64,000 bases of DNA from Aliarcobacter trophiarum LMG 25534 (GTDB lineage Bacteria > Campylobacterota > Campylobacteria > Campylobacterales > Arcobacteraceae): NCBI RefSeq assembly GCF_003355515.1, contig NZ_CP031367.1, forward strand, positions 806,001 through 870,000, written 5' to 3'. The translations under genes were made by a program, and so were the position numbers. The notes under the pieces are model-generated. The model searched no databases. It was not told the DNA's origin and saw only the letters and a list, made by a program, of their open reading frames with translations. Below are positions 8,660 to 18,159 of this stretch, one piece after another (position 1 is the stretch's first letter; each line of letters begins with the position of its first letter).

Positions 8660-10153
8660 ATGCTGAGTGTTAGTGATATTGAAAACTGGCTTAGAGATTA
8701 TGGTATAAGTAATTACCACATATCAGAGGATTTTTATATTTCAGTTCAAGGAAATGTAAACTTAAGCGAGAAATTAAAAGGACAAAAACTTCCTATAAAG
8801 TTTGATAGGATAGATGGTTATTTTGATATAAGTAATAATGAATTACCTAGTCTTGAAGGCTGTCCAAAGATTGTTATGAAAGATTTTAATTGTTCATACA
8901 ATAAACTAACTTCACTATTTGATTGCCCAGTTGAAGTAGGAGATTTTGATTGTTCTCATAATAATTTAAAAAATCTATCTTATGGACCAAAAGAGGTAAA
9001 GGGTTTTTATGATTGTTCATATAATGAGCTAACTTCTATAAAAGCAAGTCCAAGAACAGTAAAAGGTCATTTTAGATGTAATAATAATCGTCTCTCAACA
9101 CTAGAGGGAGGACCAAAAAGTATTGATACATATTTTGATTGTTCAGGAAATATTATTGAAAGATTAATAGGTGGACCAATATCTGTAAAAGAGGATTATC
9201 TTTGCTATACAAATAGATTAAGTGATTTAGATGGAGTTGCTGATGAGATAGGTGGAGATTTAGTAACAGATATTAAACTAAATATTACTTCTAAATTTGA
9301 TGAAGAGGGACAATATTATAGATATAAAGGAAGTGAGGCTATTTCTCATATTTATAGACCTTTAGTTGCTCTTACAAATATTGAAGATATACAATCTTGG
9401 CTTGAAAAGTTTGATATTAAAGGTGCAACTATTTTACCTGATAACTCTGTAGATGTTCATGGTGATGTGAAACTATCTAATAGACTTCCAAACTTATCAA
9501 AGTTGCCAATAAATTTCAATAATGTTGATGGAGATTTTGATATAAGTGAAAATGAGTTAACTTCTCTAGAAGGTAGCCCAACTAGAGTTGGAGGAAGCTT
9601 TTTTGCACATAAAAATGAGCTAATTTCACTTAGAGGTGGACCAAAAGAGGTTAAAGGAAGCTTTGTAATCCTTCACAATAATATAACATCTCTTCAAAAC
9701 TCTCCAACAATAGTAAAAGATGACTATATCTGTTCTCATAACCCTTTACGAACTCTTGAAGGTATAAATTCTGTACAAGGTTATGTTTTTACAGGAGTGT
9801 ATATTCCAAGGCTTAAATGTCAGAAATATAATTATAAAGGGATTACAACATATAAATATCCAGGTGATGCTGTTATGAAATATCTTGATGAGGAGTATAT
9901 ATCATTAACAGATGAAGAGAAAGCATTTGAAAGTACAAAGAAGAATTTAGAAAAAGTTATTAAAAAAATGTTAAATGCAAATACATTAACAAAAGAGATG
10001 ATAACAGATAATCTGATTAAAAACCTTACAAAATATCAGCTTGACCAATTAAAAACAAAAGTTTTATGGATAAAAAATCCACCAAATGAAGATAATAGTG
10101 ATATTATAAGTGAAGATGATATTATGAAACTGGCTTTTGAAAAAGAGTTATAA
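8660..10153 (+). CDS. Leucine-rich-repeat-like protein with a duplicated module
   Basis: Function unknown. The 497-aa protein has no signal peptide or membrane segment. It consists of two copies of one module. Each opens with a ~45-residue lead (pattern I..WL..(Y/F).I, then V.G(N/D)V.LS..L) and continues with ~21-residue LRR-like repeats of consensus F.CS.N.L.SL.G.P..V (about seven in copy 1, residues 50-200; about four in copy 2, residues 290-375). Each closes with a Y.YKG motif (residues about 227 and 393). A helical Lys-rich tail (about 405-497) ends it. Similar repeats occur in phage and bacterial proteins of unknown role. It stands alone between a nitroreductase and an ABC-F gene. Confidence 0.75.
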   Translation: MLSVSDIENWLRDYGISNYHISEDFYISVQGNVNLSEKLKGQKLPIKFDRIDGYFDISNNELPSLEGCPKIVMKDFNCSYNKLTSLFDCPVEVGDFDCSHNNLKNLSYGPKEVKGFYDCSYNELTSIKASPRTVKGHFRCNNNRLSTLEGGPKSIDTYFDCSGNIIERLIGGPISVKEDYLCYTNRLSDLDGVADEIGGDLVTDIKLNITSKFDEEGQYYRYKGSEAISHIYRPLVALTNIEDIQSWLEKFDIKGATILPDNSVDVHGDVKLSNRLPNLSKLPINFNNVDGDFDISENELTSLEGSPTRVGGSFFAHKNELISLRGGPKEVKGSFVILHNNITSLQNSPTIVKDDYICSHNPLRTLEGINSVQGYVFTGVYIPRLKCQKYNYKGITTYKYPGDAVMKYLDEEYISLTDEEKAFESTKKNLEKVIKKMLNANTLTKEMITDNLIKNLTKYQLDQLKTKVLWIKNPPNEDNSDIISEDDIMKLAFEKEL

Positions 10154-10187
10154 AAACTCTTTTAAGCCACAAAACTTATTTTTTGGA

Positions 10188-10193
10188 TATAAT
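10188..10193 (+). promoter_or_regulatory. Putative promoter (-10 TATAAT) of the ABC-F gene
   Basis: A perfect TATAAT in the context GGATATAATCGCC, about 65 bases before the ABC-F start. Similar boxes followed by CGCC/TTGCC recur before rpe and tyrA in this window. Confidence 0.5.
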
Positions 10194-10258
10194 CGCCAAA
10201 TTAAAATAAAAAAATCATAAAAAATAAAAATAATTAGATAAAAATGGAGATTTAGAAT

Positions 10259-11851
10259 ATGGTTCAAACAGTTAATTTAAAAAAAGCTTTTGGTGCAAGA
10301 GTTCTTTTTTCTGAAATAAATTTAAAGCTTGATAGTGGTAAAAGATATGGATTAATAGGTGCAAATGGTGCTGGAAAAACAACATTTTTAAAGATTTTAT
10401 CAGGACAAGAAGAGGCAACTGAAGGTGAAGTACAGATACAAAATGGGAAAAAAGTTGGGGTTTTATCTCAAAATCAATTCGCATTTGAGAATTTTACACT
10501 TTTTGATACAGTTTTAATGGGAAATAAAAAGCTTTTTGATGCAATTAAAGAGAAAGAAGAGCTTTATTTAAGTCCTGAATTTACTGATGAAGTTAATAAC
10601 CGTTTAGCTGAGTTGGAAATTATTTGTTGTGAAGAAGACCCAACTTATGAGTATGATATTAAAGTTACAAAAATTCTTGAAGATTTAGGTTTTCCTGCTT
10701 CAACTCACCAAGATTTAATGAGTACATTAACTGGAGGAGATAAGGTTAAAATACTTTTGGCACAAGTTTTATATCCAAAACCAGATATTTTATTTTTAGA
10801 TGAGCCTACAAATAACCTTGATATTGATACTATTGGATGGCTTGAAAATCAATTACAACATCATGATGGAACAATGGTTGTAATTTCTCACGATAGACAC
10901 TTTTTAAATGCAGTTTGTACAAATATTTTAGATGTTGATTTTAAAAAGATTAGAGAGTTTAGTGGTACTTATGATGATTGGTATATAGCATCAACACTTA
11001 TAGCAAAACAACAACAAGCTGATGTAAGTAAAAAACAAAAAGAGAAAGAGGAGCTTGAGAAGTTTATTGCAAGATTTAGTGCAAATGCATCAAAAGCAAA
11101 ACAAGCAACTTCAAGACAAAAACAGCTTGATAAACTAGATATTCAAGCAATTGAAGTATCAAGTAGAAGAGATCCATCTATTATCTTTAGACAAAAAAGA
11201 GAGGTAGGAAAAGAGCTATTAAGTGTAAAAAATATCTCAAAATCATACTCTGAGAATGTGATTTTAAATGATATCTCTTTTACTCTTGAAAAAGGTGATA
11301 AAATAGCACTTATTGGACCAAATGGAGTTGGAAAGACTACACTTTGTGAGATTTTAATGGGTAATTTACAAGCAGATAGTGGAGAAGTTTTGTGGGGTGC
11401 AACTATTCAAAATTCATATTTTCCACAAAATACAACAGATTTTATAAATGGTGATATGACTCTATATGATTGGCTAAGAGGTTTTGATAGAGAGGCTGAT
11501 ATTGGTGAGATTAGAAACTGTTTAGGAAGAATGCTTTTTAATGGTCAAGAGCAAGAGAAAAAAGTTGATTCATGTTCAGGTGGAGAAAAACATAGAATGA
11601 TGTTATCAAAAATTATGCTAGAGCAGGGAAATTTCTTGATTTTAGATGAGCCTACAAATCATCTCGACCTTGAAGCTATTATTGCTTTAGGAGAGGGACT
11701 TCACCAATATGCAGGTTCTGTTATTTGTGTATCTCATGATAGAGAGTTGTTAGATGCTTATGCAAATAGAATTATTGAAATTCAAGATGATGGTACTATT
11801 ATAGATTTTAAAGGAACTTATGAAGAGTTTATGGAGTCTAAAGCAGTTTGA
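10259..11851 (+). CDS. ybiT: ABC-F family ATPase, YbiT type
   Basis: Soluble tandem-ATPase ABC-F protein, a group that acts on the ribosome rather than in transport. The 530-aa length equals E. coli YbiT. Domain 1 has Walker A GANGAGKTT and the signature LTGGDK. The linker region has the YbiT-like FSANASKAKQATSR. Domain 2 has GPNGVGKTT, signature CSGGEK, and Walker B LILDEPTNHLDLEA. No membrane segments are present. The ATG follows a GGAG site. It ends at a strong hairpin shared with the convergent thioesterase gene. Subfamily placement is by remembered sequence similarity. Confidence 0.88.
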   Translation: MVQTVNLKKAFGARVLFSEINLKLDSGKRYGLIGANGAGKTTFLKILSGQEEATEGEVQIQNGKKVGVLSQNQFAFENFTLFDTVLMGNKKLFDAIKEKEELYLSPEFTDEVNNRLAELEIICCEEDPTYEYDIKVTKILEDLGFPASTHQDLMSTLTGGDKVKILLAQVLYPKPDILFLDEPTNNLDIDTIGWLENQLQHHDGTMVVISHDRHFLNAVCTNILDVDFKKIREFSGTYDDWYIASTLIAKQQQADVSKKQKEKEELEKFIARFSANASKAKQATSRQKQLDKLDIQAIEVSSRRDPSIIFRQKREVGKELLSVKNISKSYSENVILNDISFTLEKGDKIALIGPNGVGKTTLCEILMGNLQADSGEVLWGATIQNSYFPQNTTDFINGDMTLYDWLRGFDREADIGEIRNCLGRMLFNGQEQEKKVDSCSGGEKHRMMLSKIMLEQGNFLILDEPTNHLDLEAIIALGEGLHQYAGSVICVSHDRELLDAYANRIIEIQDDGTIIDFKGTYEEFMESKAV

Positions 11852-11853
11852 GT

Positions 11854-11886
11854 ATCATAAGAGGATTCTTCCTCTTATGATTTTAT
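11854..11886. terminator. Bidirectional hairpin between ybiT and the thioesterase gene
   Basis: A 12-bp perfect stem (ATCATAAGAGGA / TCCTCTTATGAT) with a 4-base loop, followed on the plus strand by TTTATTT. It sits in the 35-base gap between two convergent genes. Confidence 0.8.
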
Positions 11887-12363
11887 TTAAACCTTAGCAT
11901 GTCTTGATGACATTCTAATTTCTCTTCTTTTTAAAGCATCGTTATATCTTCTTTTATCATCTTCAGTTACAAGTTCTAATTTTGGTACAGGTACTGGTCT
12001 TCCATCTTCATCAACTGCAATCATAGTAAAATAGCAAACATTTGTATTTTTCATAGTATGGTCTTTTATATCTTCTGAAATGACTTTTATGCCTATTTCC
12101 ATAGATGTTCTTCCTGTATAGTTTACAGAAGCATGAAATGTTACTAATGAACCAATTTTTACAGGATTTTTAAATAGTACCATATCTACTGATAGTGTAA
12201 CAGCATAGTGACCACTATATCTTGCGGCACAAGCATATGCCACTTGGTCTAGTATTTTTAAAATTTCTCCTCCATGTACATTTTTTCCAGAGAAATTTGC
12301 TTTTTCTGGAGTCATTAACATAGTCATTGTTACAGTTTTTTCTCTTTTTATCTCATCATTCAT
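11887..12363 (-). CDS. Acyl-CoA thioesterase, hotdog fold (YciA/BFIT type)
   Basis: Cytoplasmic acyl-CoA hydrolase of 158 aa. The hotdog motif NVHGGEILKILDQVAYACA (about residues 27-45) carries the catalytic Asp in the ILDQVAY context seen in YciA-like enzymes. VTLSVDMVLFKNPVKIGSLV and the C-terminal basic tail fit the family. Thioesterases of this group act on short to long acyl-CoAs; the preferred substrate is not readable. The ATG follows GAGG. It is downstream of ligA on the same strand, separated by 117 bases. Confidence 0.85.
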   Translation of the reverse strand: MNDEIKREKTVTMTMLMTPEKANFSGKNVHGGEILKILDQVAYACAARYSGHYAVTLSVDMVLFKNPVKIGSLVTFHASVNYTGRTSMEIGIKVISEDIKDHTMKNTNVCYFTMIAVDEDGRPVPVPKLELVTEDDKRRYNDALKRREIRMSSRHAKV

Positions 12364-12480
12364 CTTTTCTACCTCAAAATATTTTGGATATTGTATCTAA
12401 TTAAACTTATTCAATAACCCTATATTTTAAGGGTATAGTTTAAAATTATACAAAACTATTATTTATTGATATTAGATTGA

Positions 12481-14433
<1,953 letters not shown>

Positions 14434-14484
14434 TTATCTTCTTCATAAATTTTGAGCAATATTGTATCATCTTTTACTAAGCAA

Positions 14485-14510
14485 TTGGAATGACCCCAAG
14501 TTAGTAGACA
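14485..14510. repeat. IS3 terminal inverted repeat (orfB end)
   Basis: Begins TTGGAATGACCCCAA and ends AGTAGACA. It pairs with the repeat at 15750-15775 with a three-base mismatch block in the middle. Confidence 0.9.
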
Positions 14511-14515
14511 CTTTT

Positions 14516-15352
14516 TTAATCAGTTAACACCTTGGGTTGAGTAACACTATCATTGTATCTTTTCTCAAATTCATTTGGACTTATAAAATCTAAAAAACTA
14601 TGTCGTCTTTTTGAGTTATAAAACATTTCTATATATTCAAATATTTTATCTCTAGCTTCTGCTCTTGTATGAAATATAGTTTTTCTAACTAATTCTTTTT
14701 TTAATGTCTTAAAAAAACTCTCTGCTACTGCATTATCATAACAATTACCTCTACGGCTCATACTTGGGATAATATTATGATGCTTTAAAAATGTTTGGTA
14801 TTCATAAGAACTATATTGGCTACCTTGATCTGAATGAAGAATTACTTTATGATTTTTAATTCTGTGAGTTGTTTTTTTCAAAGCTTTAATAATTAAAGAT
14901 GTTGATTGTCTATGTCCTGTTGCCCAACCAATTATTTTTCTTGAATAAAGATCTATAACTGTAGCTAAATATAACCATCCTTCATAAGTTCTGATATATG
15001 TGATATCACTAACCCAAGATTCATTTGGTTTATATGTTAAAAAACATTGTTTTAAATGATTTGGATGTGCTTTATGAATTGAACCAGCCTTATGCTTTGG
15101 TTTTCTTTTATAATTTCCTATTCCACAAAGTTTTGCTTCTTTCATTAATCTTGCAACTCTTTTCTTATTTACATGTATATTTGAAGCCTTTAAATCTTTA
15201 TGAATATTTCTATATCCATATATCCCATTTGACTCTCTATATGCTTTTTTTATCTCTTGTAAAATTTGTTGATTTTCAATCTCTAAATTTGAAATAGGTT
15301 GTTTTAACCATTTATAATACCCACTAGGATGAACTTTCAATACAGTACACAT
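14516..15352 (-). CDS. IS3-family transposase OrfB (catalytic DDE domain)
   Basis: Integrase-core transposase, 278 aa from its own ATG. Catalytic residues are visible: D in WVSDITYIRTYEGW, D in LHSDQGSQYSS, and E in CYDNAVAESFFKTLK, 35 residues after the second D. An N-terminal HTH_21-type segment (YRESNGIYGYRNIHKDL) precedes the core. The frame is open upstream of the ATG, through IKEYQIQYTIRR, back to the slippery site at 15433-15439. The active protein is therefore probably an OrfAB fusion made by -1 frameshifting, as known for IS3-family elements. Confidence 0.93.
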   Translation of the reverse strand: MCTVLKVHPSGYYKWLKQPISNLEIENQQILQEIKKAYRESNGIYGYRNIHKDLKASNIHVNKKRVARLMKEAKLCGIGNYKRKPKHKAGSIHKAHPNHLKQCFLTYKPNESWVSDITYIRTYEGWLYLATVIDLYSRKIIGWATGHRQSTSLIIKALKKTTHRIKNHKVILHSDQGSQYSSYEYQTFLKHHNIIPSMSRRGNCYDNAVAESFFKTLKKELVRKTIFHTRAEARDKIFEYIEMFYNSKRRHSFLDFISPNEFEKRYNDSVTQPKVLTD

Positions 15353-15399
15353 TCTTCTGATTGTGTACTGTATTTGATACTCCTTTATAAATGCGTACT

Positions 15400-15699
15400 T
15401 TAATTTGGGTTGTTTGCAAAGTACGCTGCGGCCTTTTTTAAAATATCCCTCTCTTCTGTAACTCTCTTTAATTCTTTTTGCAATCTTTTTATTTCAGCTG
15501 TTGTATCTTGAGTTTTTTTTATTTCTACTTCAGCTTCTGGTGATTTGTATTTTTTTATCCAGTTTCTCAAAGAATCATAATGGACACCTAACCTCTCAGC
15601 TGTTTCAACAACCCCATATCCATTTTCTATAACTTGTTTTACAGCATCTCTTCTAAACTCTTCACTATATTCTCTTCTTGCCATTTTTAATTCCTTCAA
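15400..15699 (-). CDS. IS3-family transposase OrfA (helix-turn-helix subunit)
   Basis: A 99-aa DNA-binding subunit. It has an N-terminal HTH (YSEEFRRDAVKQVIENGYG, then AERLGVHYDSLRNWIKKYK) and a C-terminal leucine-zipper-like helix (EIKRLQKELKRVTEERDIL). It ends in KKAAAYFANNPN just past the slippery site. OrfA of this family binds the terminal repeats and regulates transposition. Confidence 0.93.
   Translation of the reverse strand: MKELKMARREYSEEFRRDAVKQVIENGYGVVETAERLGVHYDSLRNWIKKYKSPEAEVEIKKTQDTTAEIKRLQKELKRVTEERDILKKAAAYFANNPN
15433..15439 (-). promoter_or_regulatory. Slippery heptamer A-AAA-AAG for -1 frameshifting
   Basis: In orfA the codons read TTA AAA AAG GCC, giving the heptamer A AAA AAG. 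Shifting to the -1 frame gives an open reading (KKGRSVLCKQPKLKYAFIKE) that joins directly to orfB. This is the classic IS3-family programmed frameshift signal. Confidence 0.85.
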
Positions 15700-15749
15700 T
15701 TGTTTACAATTTTCTCTAAATTGTTATTTTAATTAACTGAATAAATTTC

Positions 15750-15775
15750 TGTCTACTTTTTTGGGGTCATTCCAA
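15750..15775. repeat. IS3 terminal inverted repeat (orfA end)
   Basis: Begins TGTCTACTTTTTTGGGG and ends TCATTCCAA. It is the inverted partner of 14485-14510. Its end supplies the stop codon (TGA) of the interrupted gene next to it. Confidence 0.9.
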
Positions 15776-16150
15776 CCAACTTTTACTTTTCTCATCTCTT
15801 TCTAGTTTAAACTTATCTTTTACTTTTACATTTGTAAGATATGAGTATCTATTTGTCTTTGGCAATATTAGTTTATCTTGTACTTCAGAGTTATACTCCT
15901 CCTTCTCCCATTTATAGCTATCTGGTCTTATATAGTTTATATTCTCTTTACTATAATCTTTACCTAAAACTATACTCTTTTGACTAGTTCTTTTATAATT
16001 CACATTTTGATACAGTGAAGCATTCTCCAAATTACCATCTATAAAAACAACTGTCTCATATGTACCATCTGCACTAGCTCCTATAGAAAATATAGAAATC
16101 ATTCCTAAGGCTATTAGTTTTACCTTCATCCATTTGCAATACTTATTCAT
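15767..16150 (-). pseudogene. Small exported protein of unknown function, 3' end interrupted by IS3
   Basis: A 127-codon frame with an AGGAG ribosome site 5 bases before the ATG and an N-terminal signal peptide (KLIALGMISIFSIGASA). The mature part is a basic, Tyr-rich chain with no family I recognise. Its last codons (TGG TTG GAA TGA) run into the IS3 repeat, so the stop comes from the element. If a 4-bp duplicate is removed with the IS, the frame continues for about 17 more residues and ends in a TGA overlapping the ligA start (ATGA). If 3 or 0 bases are removed, it stops after a few residues. Only the tail is lost, so the product may still be functional. Confidence 0.65.
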
Positions 16151-16341
16151 TAGAACTCCTTTGTTCTGAAAATTTTAGAACACTTTTTCTTTATTGTCAA
16201 TTAAATATAGAATAATCTTATTTATAAAGAAATATTATAGTTAAAATAAGATGAAGTGAAATAAAAGTGAGAATTATGAAAATTTTTGGAAAAATAAATT
16301 ATTAAAAGTAGAGGTTTAGAAATAGATAAGTTTTTACTTAT

Positions 16342-17520
16342 CTATTTTATAATATGTCCTACAAATTTTGACATATTATTTAAAATCTTACCACCTCTTC
16401 TAAAACCTAGAGCACAAGCTTCATAAGAGTAGAAAACTCCAGCTTGATAAAATTCACCATTTTCATCTTGTGGAAACTCTATATACTCTTGATAAATAGA
16501 TTTATGACCCTCATAATCACCAAAAGTTTCAAGATCAATAGAGCCATCACTATTTACAATTTTGACATTTGAACCTTCTCTACCAAACGCCTTTTTCTCT
16601 ACATATTTTTTACCTTTTAGAGGTTCAAATGATGTTTCAAGTAAAAGAGGGTGATTTGGGAATAAGTCCCATAAAATTTTCATAAATGCCTTTGATTGGA
16701 ATATTAAAGTATATGCGGGATTAAATATAATTGCTTTTTTCTCTTTTACAATTTCTGTTAATAAAAGTGCTAAAGAGCTCTCTTGTATAGCTATATCTTC
16801 CCAAGGAATAAGTTTGAACCAAAACTCAAAAAGCTCATCATCTTTAAATATTCCATCATCACTAAATTGTACATTTTCAATAAATTCAAAATCAGTATTA
16901 AACCCAGCTTCATTTGCAATATGTTGTAGAAGTTTTGTAGTATTTATATCTTCACTAGAACTTGAAATACTAGAAAACAGGATTTTCCAACCTAAATTTG
17001 AGTAATACTCTTCAAATTTATCAATATCACTATTTAAAGTTATAATTCGTTTAAAATTATCTTTTAAAGCATCATATAGATTATTGAATTGAGCCTCTTC
17101 TTTTAAGTTATTTTGTTTTAACATTGCCCATTGTACTATAGCTGTTTCAAAAACTGAAGTAGGAGTATCTGCATTAAATTCGATTAGTTTTATAGGTTTA
17201 TTATCTATACCACCAGCTAAATCAAATCTTGAGTACAAATGCCAATGAACATCATTTTCCCATGACTCTTTTATAATCTCAACTAAGTTAAACGGAATAT
17301 TTAATTCATGAAAAAGCTCATTATCTATCACAAATTGACCTGCTTCTATAAACATCTCATAAAGCTCATTTGTTGCTTCGTAGTAAGAATTTGCTTCTTT
17401 TTCACTAATTTCTACCAACTCATTTGCAATATAAGAGCTATCATCACTATCTGTATGCCATGTAAAACCAATACTCTCTAAGTACTCTTTATCTAGAGGT
17501 TTAATCTTTTCTAATTTCAT
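16342..17520 (-). CDS. Glutathionylspermidine synthase-like ATP-grasp protein (YgiC/YjfC type)
   Basis: ATP-grasp ligase-fold protein of 392 aa. It matches the synthetase domain of glutathionylspermidine synthase, without the amidase half, as in E. coli YgiC/YjfC. Visible motifs are KLIEFNADTPTSVFE (substrate region), KKAFGREGSNVKIV (ATP-grasp loop) and YEACALGFRRGGKILNNMSKFVGH at the end. The ATG follows a strong AGGAGG site just after the UPF0323 stop (2-base gap), so translation is probably coupled. From memory the same pair is Cj0371-Cj0372 in C. jejuni. The true ligated substrate is unknown. Confidence 0.85.
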   Translation of the reverse strand: MKLEKIKPLDKEYLESIGFTWHTDSDDSSYIANELVEISEKEANSYYEATNELYEMFIEAGQFVIDNELFHELNIPFNLVEIIKESWENDVHWHLYSRFDLAGGIDNKPIKLIEFNADTPTSVFETAIVQWAMLKQNNLKEEAQFNNLYDALKDNFKRIITLNSDIDKFEEYYSNLGWKILFSSISSSSEDINTTKLLQHIANEAGFNTDFEFIENVQFSDDGIFKDDELFEFWFKLIPWEDIAIQESSLALLLTEIVKEKKAIIFNPAYTLIFQSKAFMKILWDLFPNHPLLLETSFEPLKGKKYVEKKAFGREGSNVKIVNSDGSIDLETFGDYEGHKSIYQEYIEFPQDENGEFYQAGVFYSYEACALGFRRGGKILNNMSKFVGHIIK

Positions 17521-17522
17521 AA

Positions 17523-18155
17523 TTAACCTCCTGTACTTTGACTTGTAGTTCTACTACTATTGTTTTGAGTAGATTTATTATTATTTCCAAAGAAACCACT
17601 TTGTTTTCCTGCCCCTGTTGAGCTACTAGCTGGTTTATTAAATGAACTTTGAGATTTGCTATAAGTTTGTGGAGATTTGTATTGAGCTGCTTTTTGGTTT
17701 TGGAAATTTTGATTATTAAATAGTTTATTTCCAAGCCATGAACCAATCATTGCCCCTGCTATTGAAGATAATAAAACTCCACCTAATCCCATTCCTCCAC
17801 TACTCATTTCAGGATTTGTAAGAGGTGATGTTCCTGCATCTATTTTTGCCTCTTCTTCTTTTACTAGTTTATTAATCTCATCTTGAGATAAAATTCTCTC
17901 TGTTCCATCTGGATTTCTAAGAACTATTGTAGTTTTTGCTGCTGGAAACTCTTCAGCAATTTTATATTTTCCATCGCTACTTTGCTCAATTATTACAAAA
18001 GCACCTTCTTGTTTTGAAGCCTCTGAGATTGTATTGTTATTTGCTTGATTTTGGTTTGAGTTGTCATTACAAGCATTTAAGCCTAAAATTAGGAAGGTAG
18101 CTAAACCTCCAGTTTTTGCTAACTCTTTAAAAGTTTTAAAATTTTTGTTTTTCAT
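17523..18155 (-). CDS. UPF0323 family lipoprotein
   Basis: Predicted lipoprotein of 210 aa with lipobox ILGLNAC. The N-terminal half contains a folded segment (GAFVIIEQSSDGKYKIAEEF, then RNPDGTERILSQDEINKLV). The middle holds a Gly-rich hydrophobic stretch (GGMGLGGVLLSSIAGAMIGS), and the Ser/Asn/Gln-rich tail ends TTSQSTGG. I start it at 18155 (ATG with AGAGG upstream); a longer upstream frame overlaps the helicase gene and lacks a signal. The layout is like the E. coli DUF1190 lipoprotein YgiB, which is also encoded next to a Gsp-synthase-like gene. It lies 4 bases after the helicase. Confidence 0.85.
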   Translation of the reverse strand: MKNKNFKTFKELAKTGGLATFLILGLNACNDNSNQNQANNNTISEASKQEGAFVIIEQSSDGKYKIAEEFPAAKTTIVLRNPDGTERILSQDEINKLVKEEEAKIDAGTSPLTNPEMSSGGMGLGGVLLSSIAGAMIGSWLGNKLFNNQNFQNQKAAQYKSPQTYSKSQSSFNKPASSSTGAGKQSGFFGNNNKSTQNNSSRTTSQSTGG

Positions 18156-18159
18156 AGTT

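Larger units (their letters stand above)
14485..15775 (-). mobile_element. IS3-family insertion sequence, apparently complete
   Basis: A 1291-bp element bounded by imperfect 26-bp inverted repeats and carrying orfA and orfB with a -1 frameshift site between them. The DDE residues and spacing (35 residues between the second Asp and the Glu) are intact, so it may still be mobile. The flanks offer TTGG and TTGC as a possible 4-bp target duplication matching at 3 of 4 bases. It sits between ligA and a truncated exported-protein gene. I cannot tell how many other copies the genome has. Confidence 0.92.

Noticed and set aside
8660-10153. LRR-like repeats as a possible CRISPR-like or DNA-level repeat array
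   Set aside because: The similarity is at protein level; the DNA copies differ and follow codon structure.
12364-12480. Inverted ACCCT/AGGGT repeat between ligA and the thioesterase gene as a terminator
   Set aside because: The stem is short and has no T run on the minus strand.
17501-17746. Minus-strand frame overlapping the UPF0323 and Gsp-like genes
   Set aside because: Overlaps two well-supported genes in another frame, with no recognisable protein.
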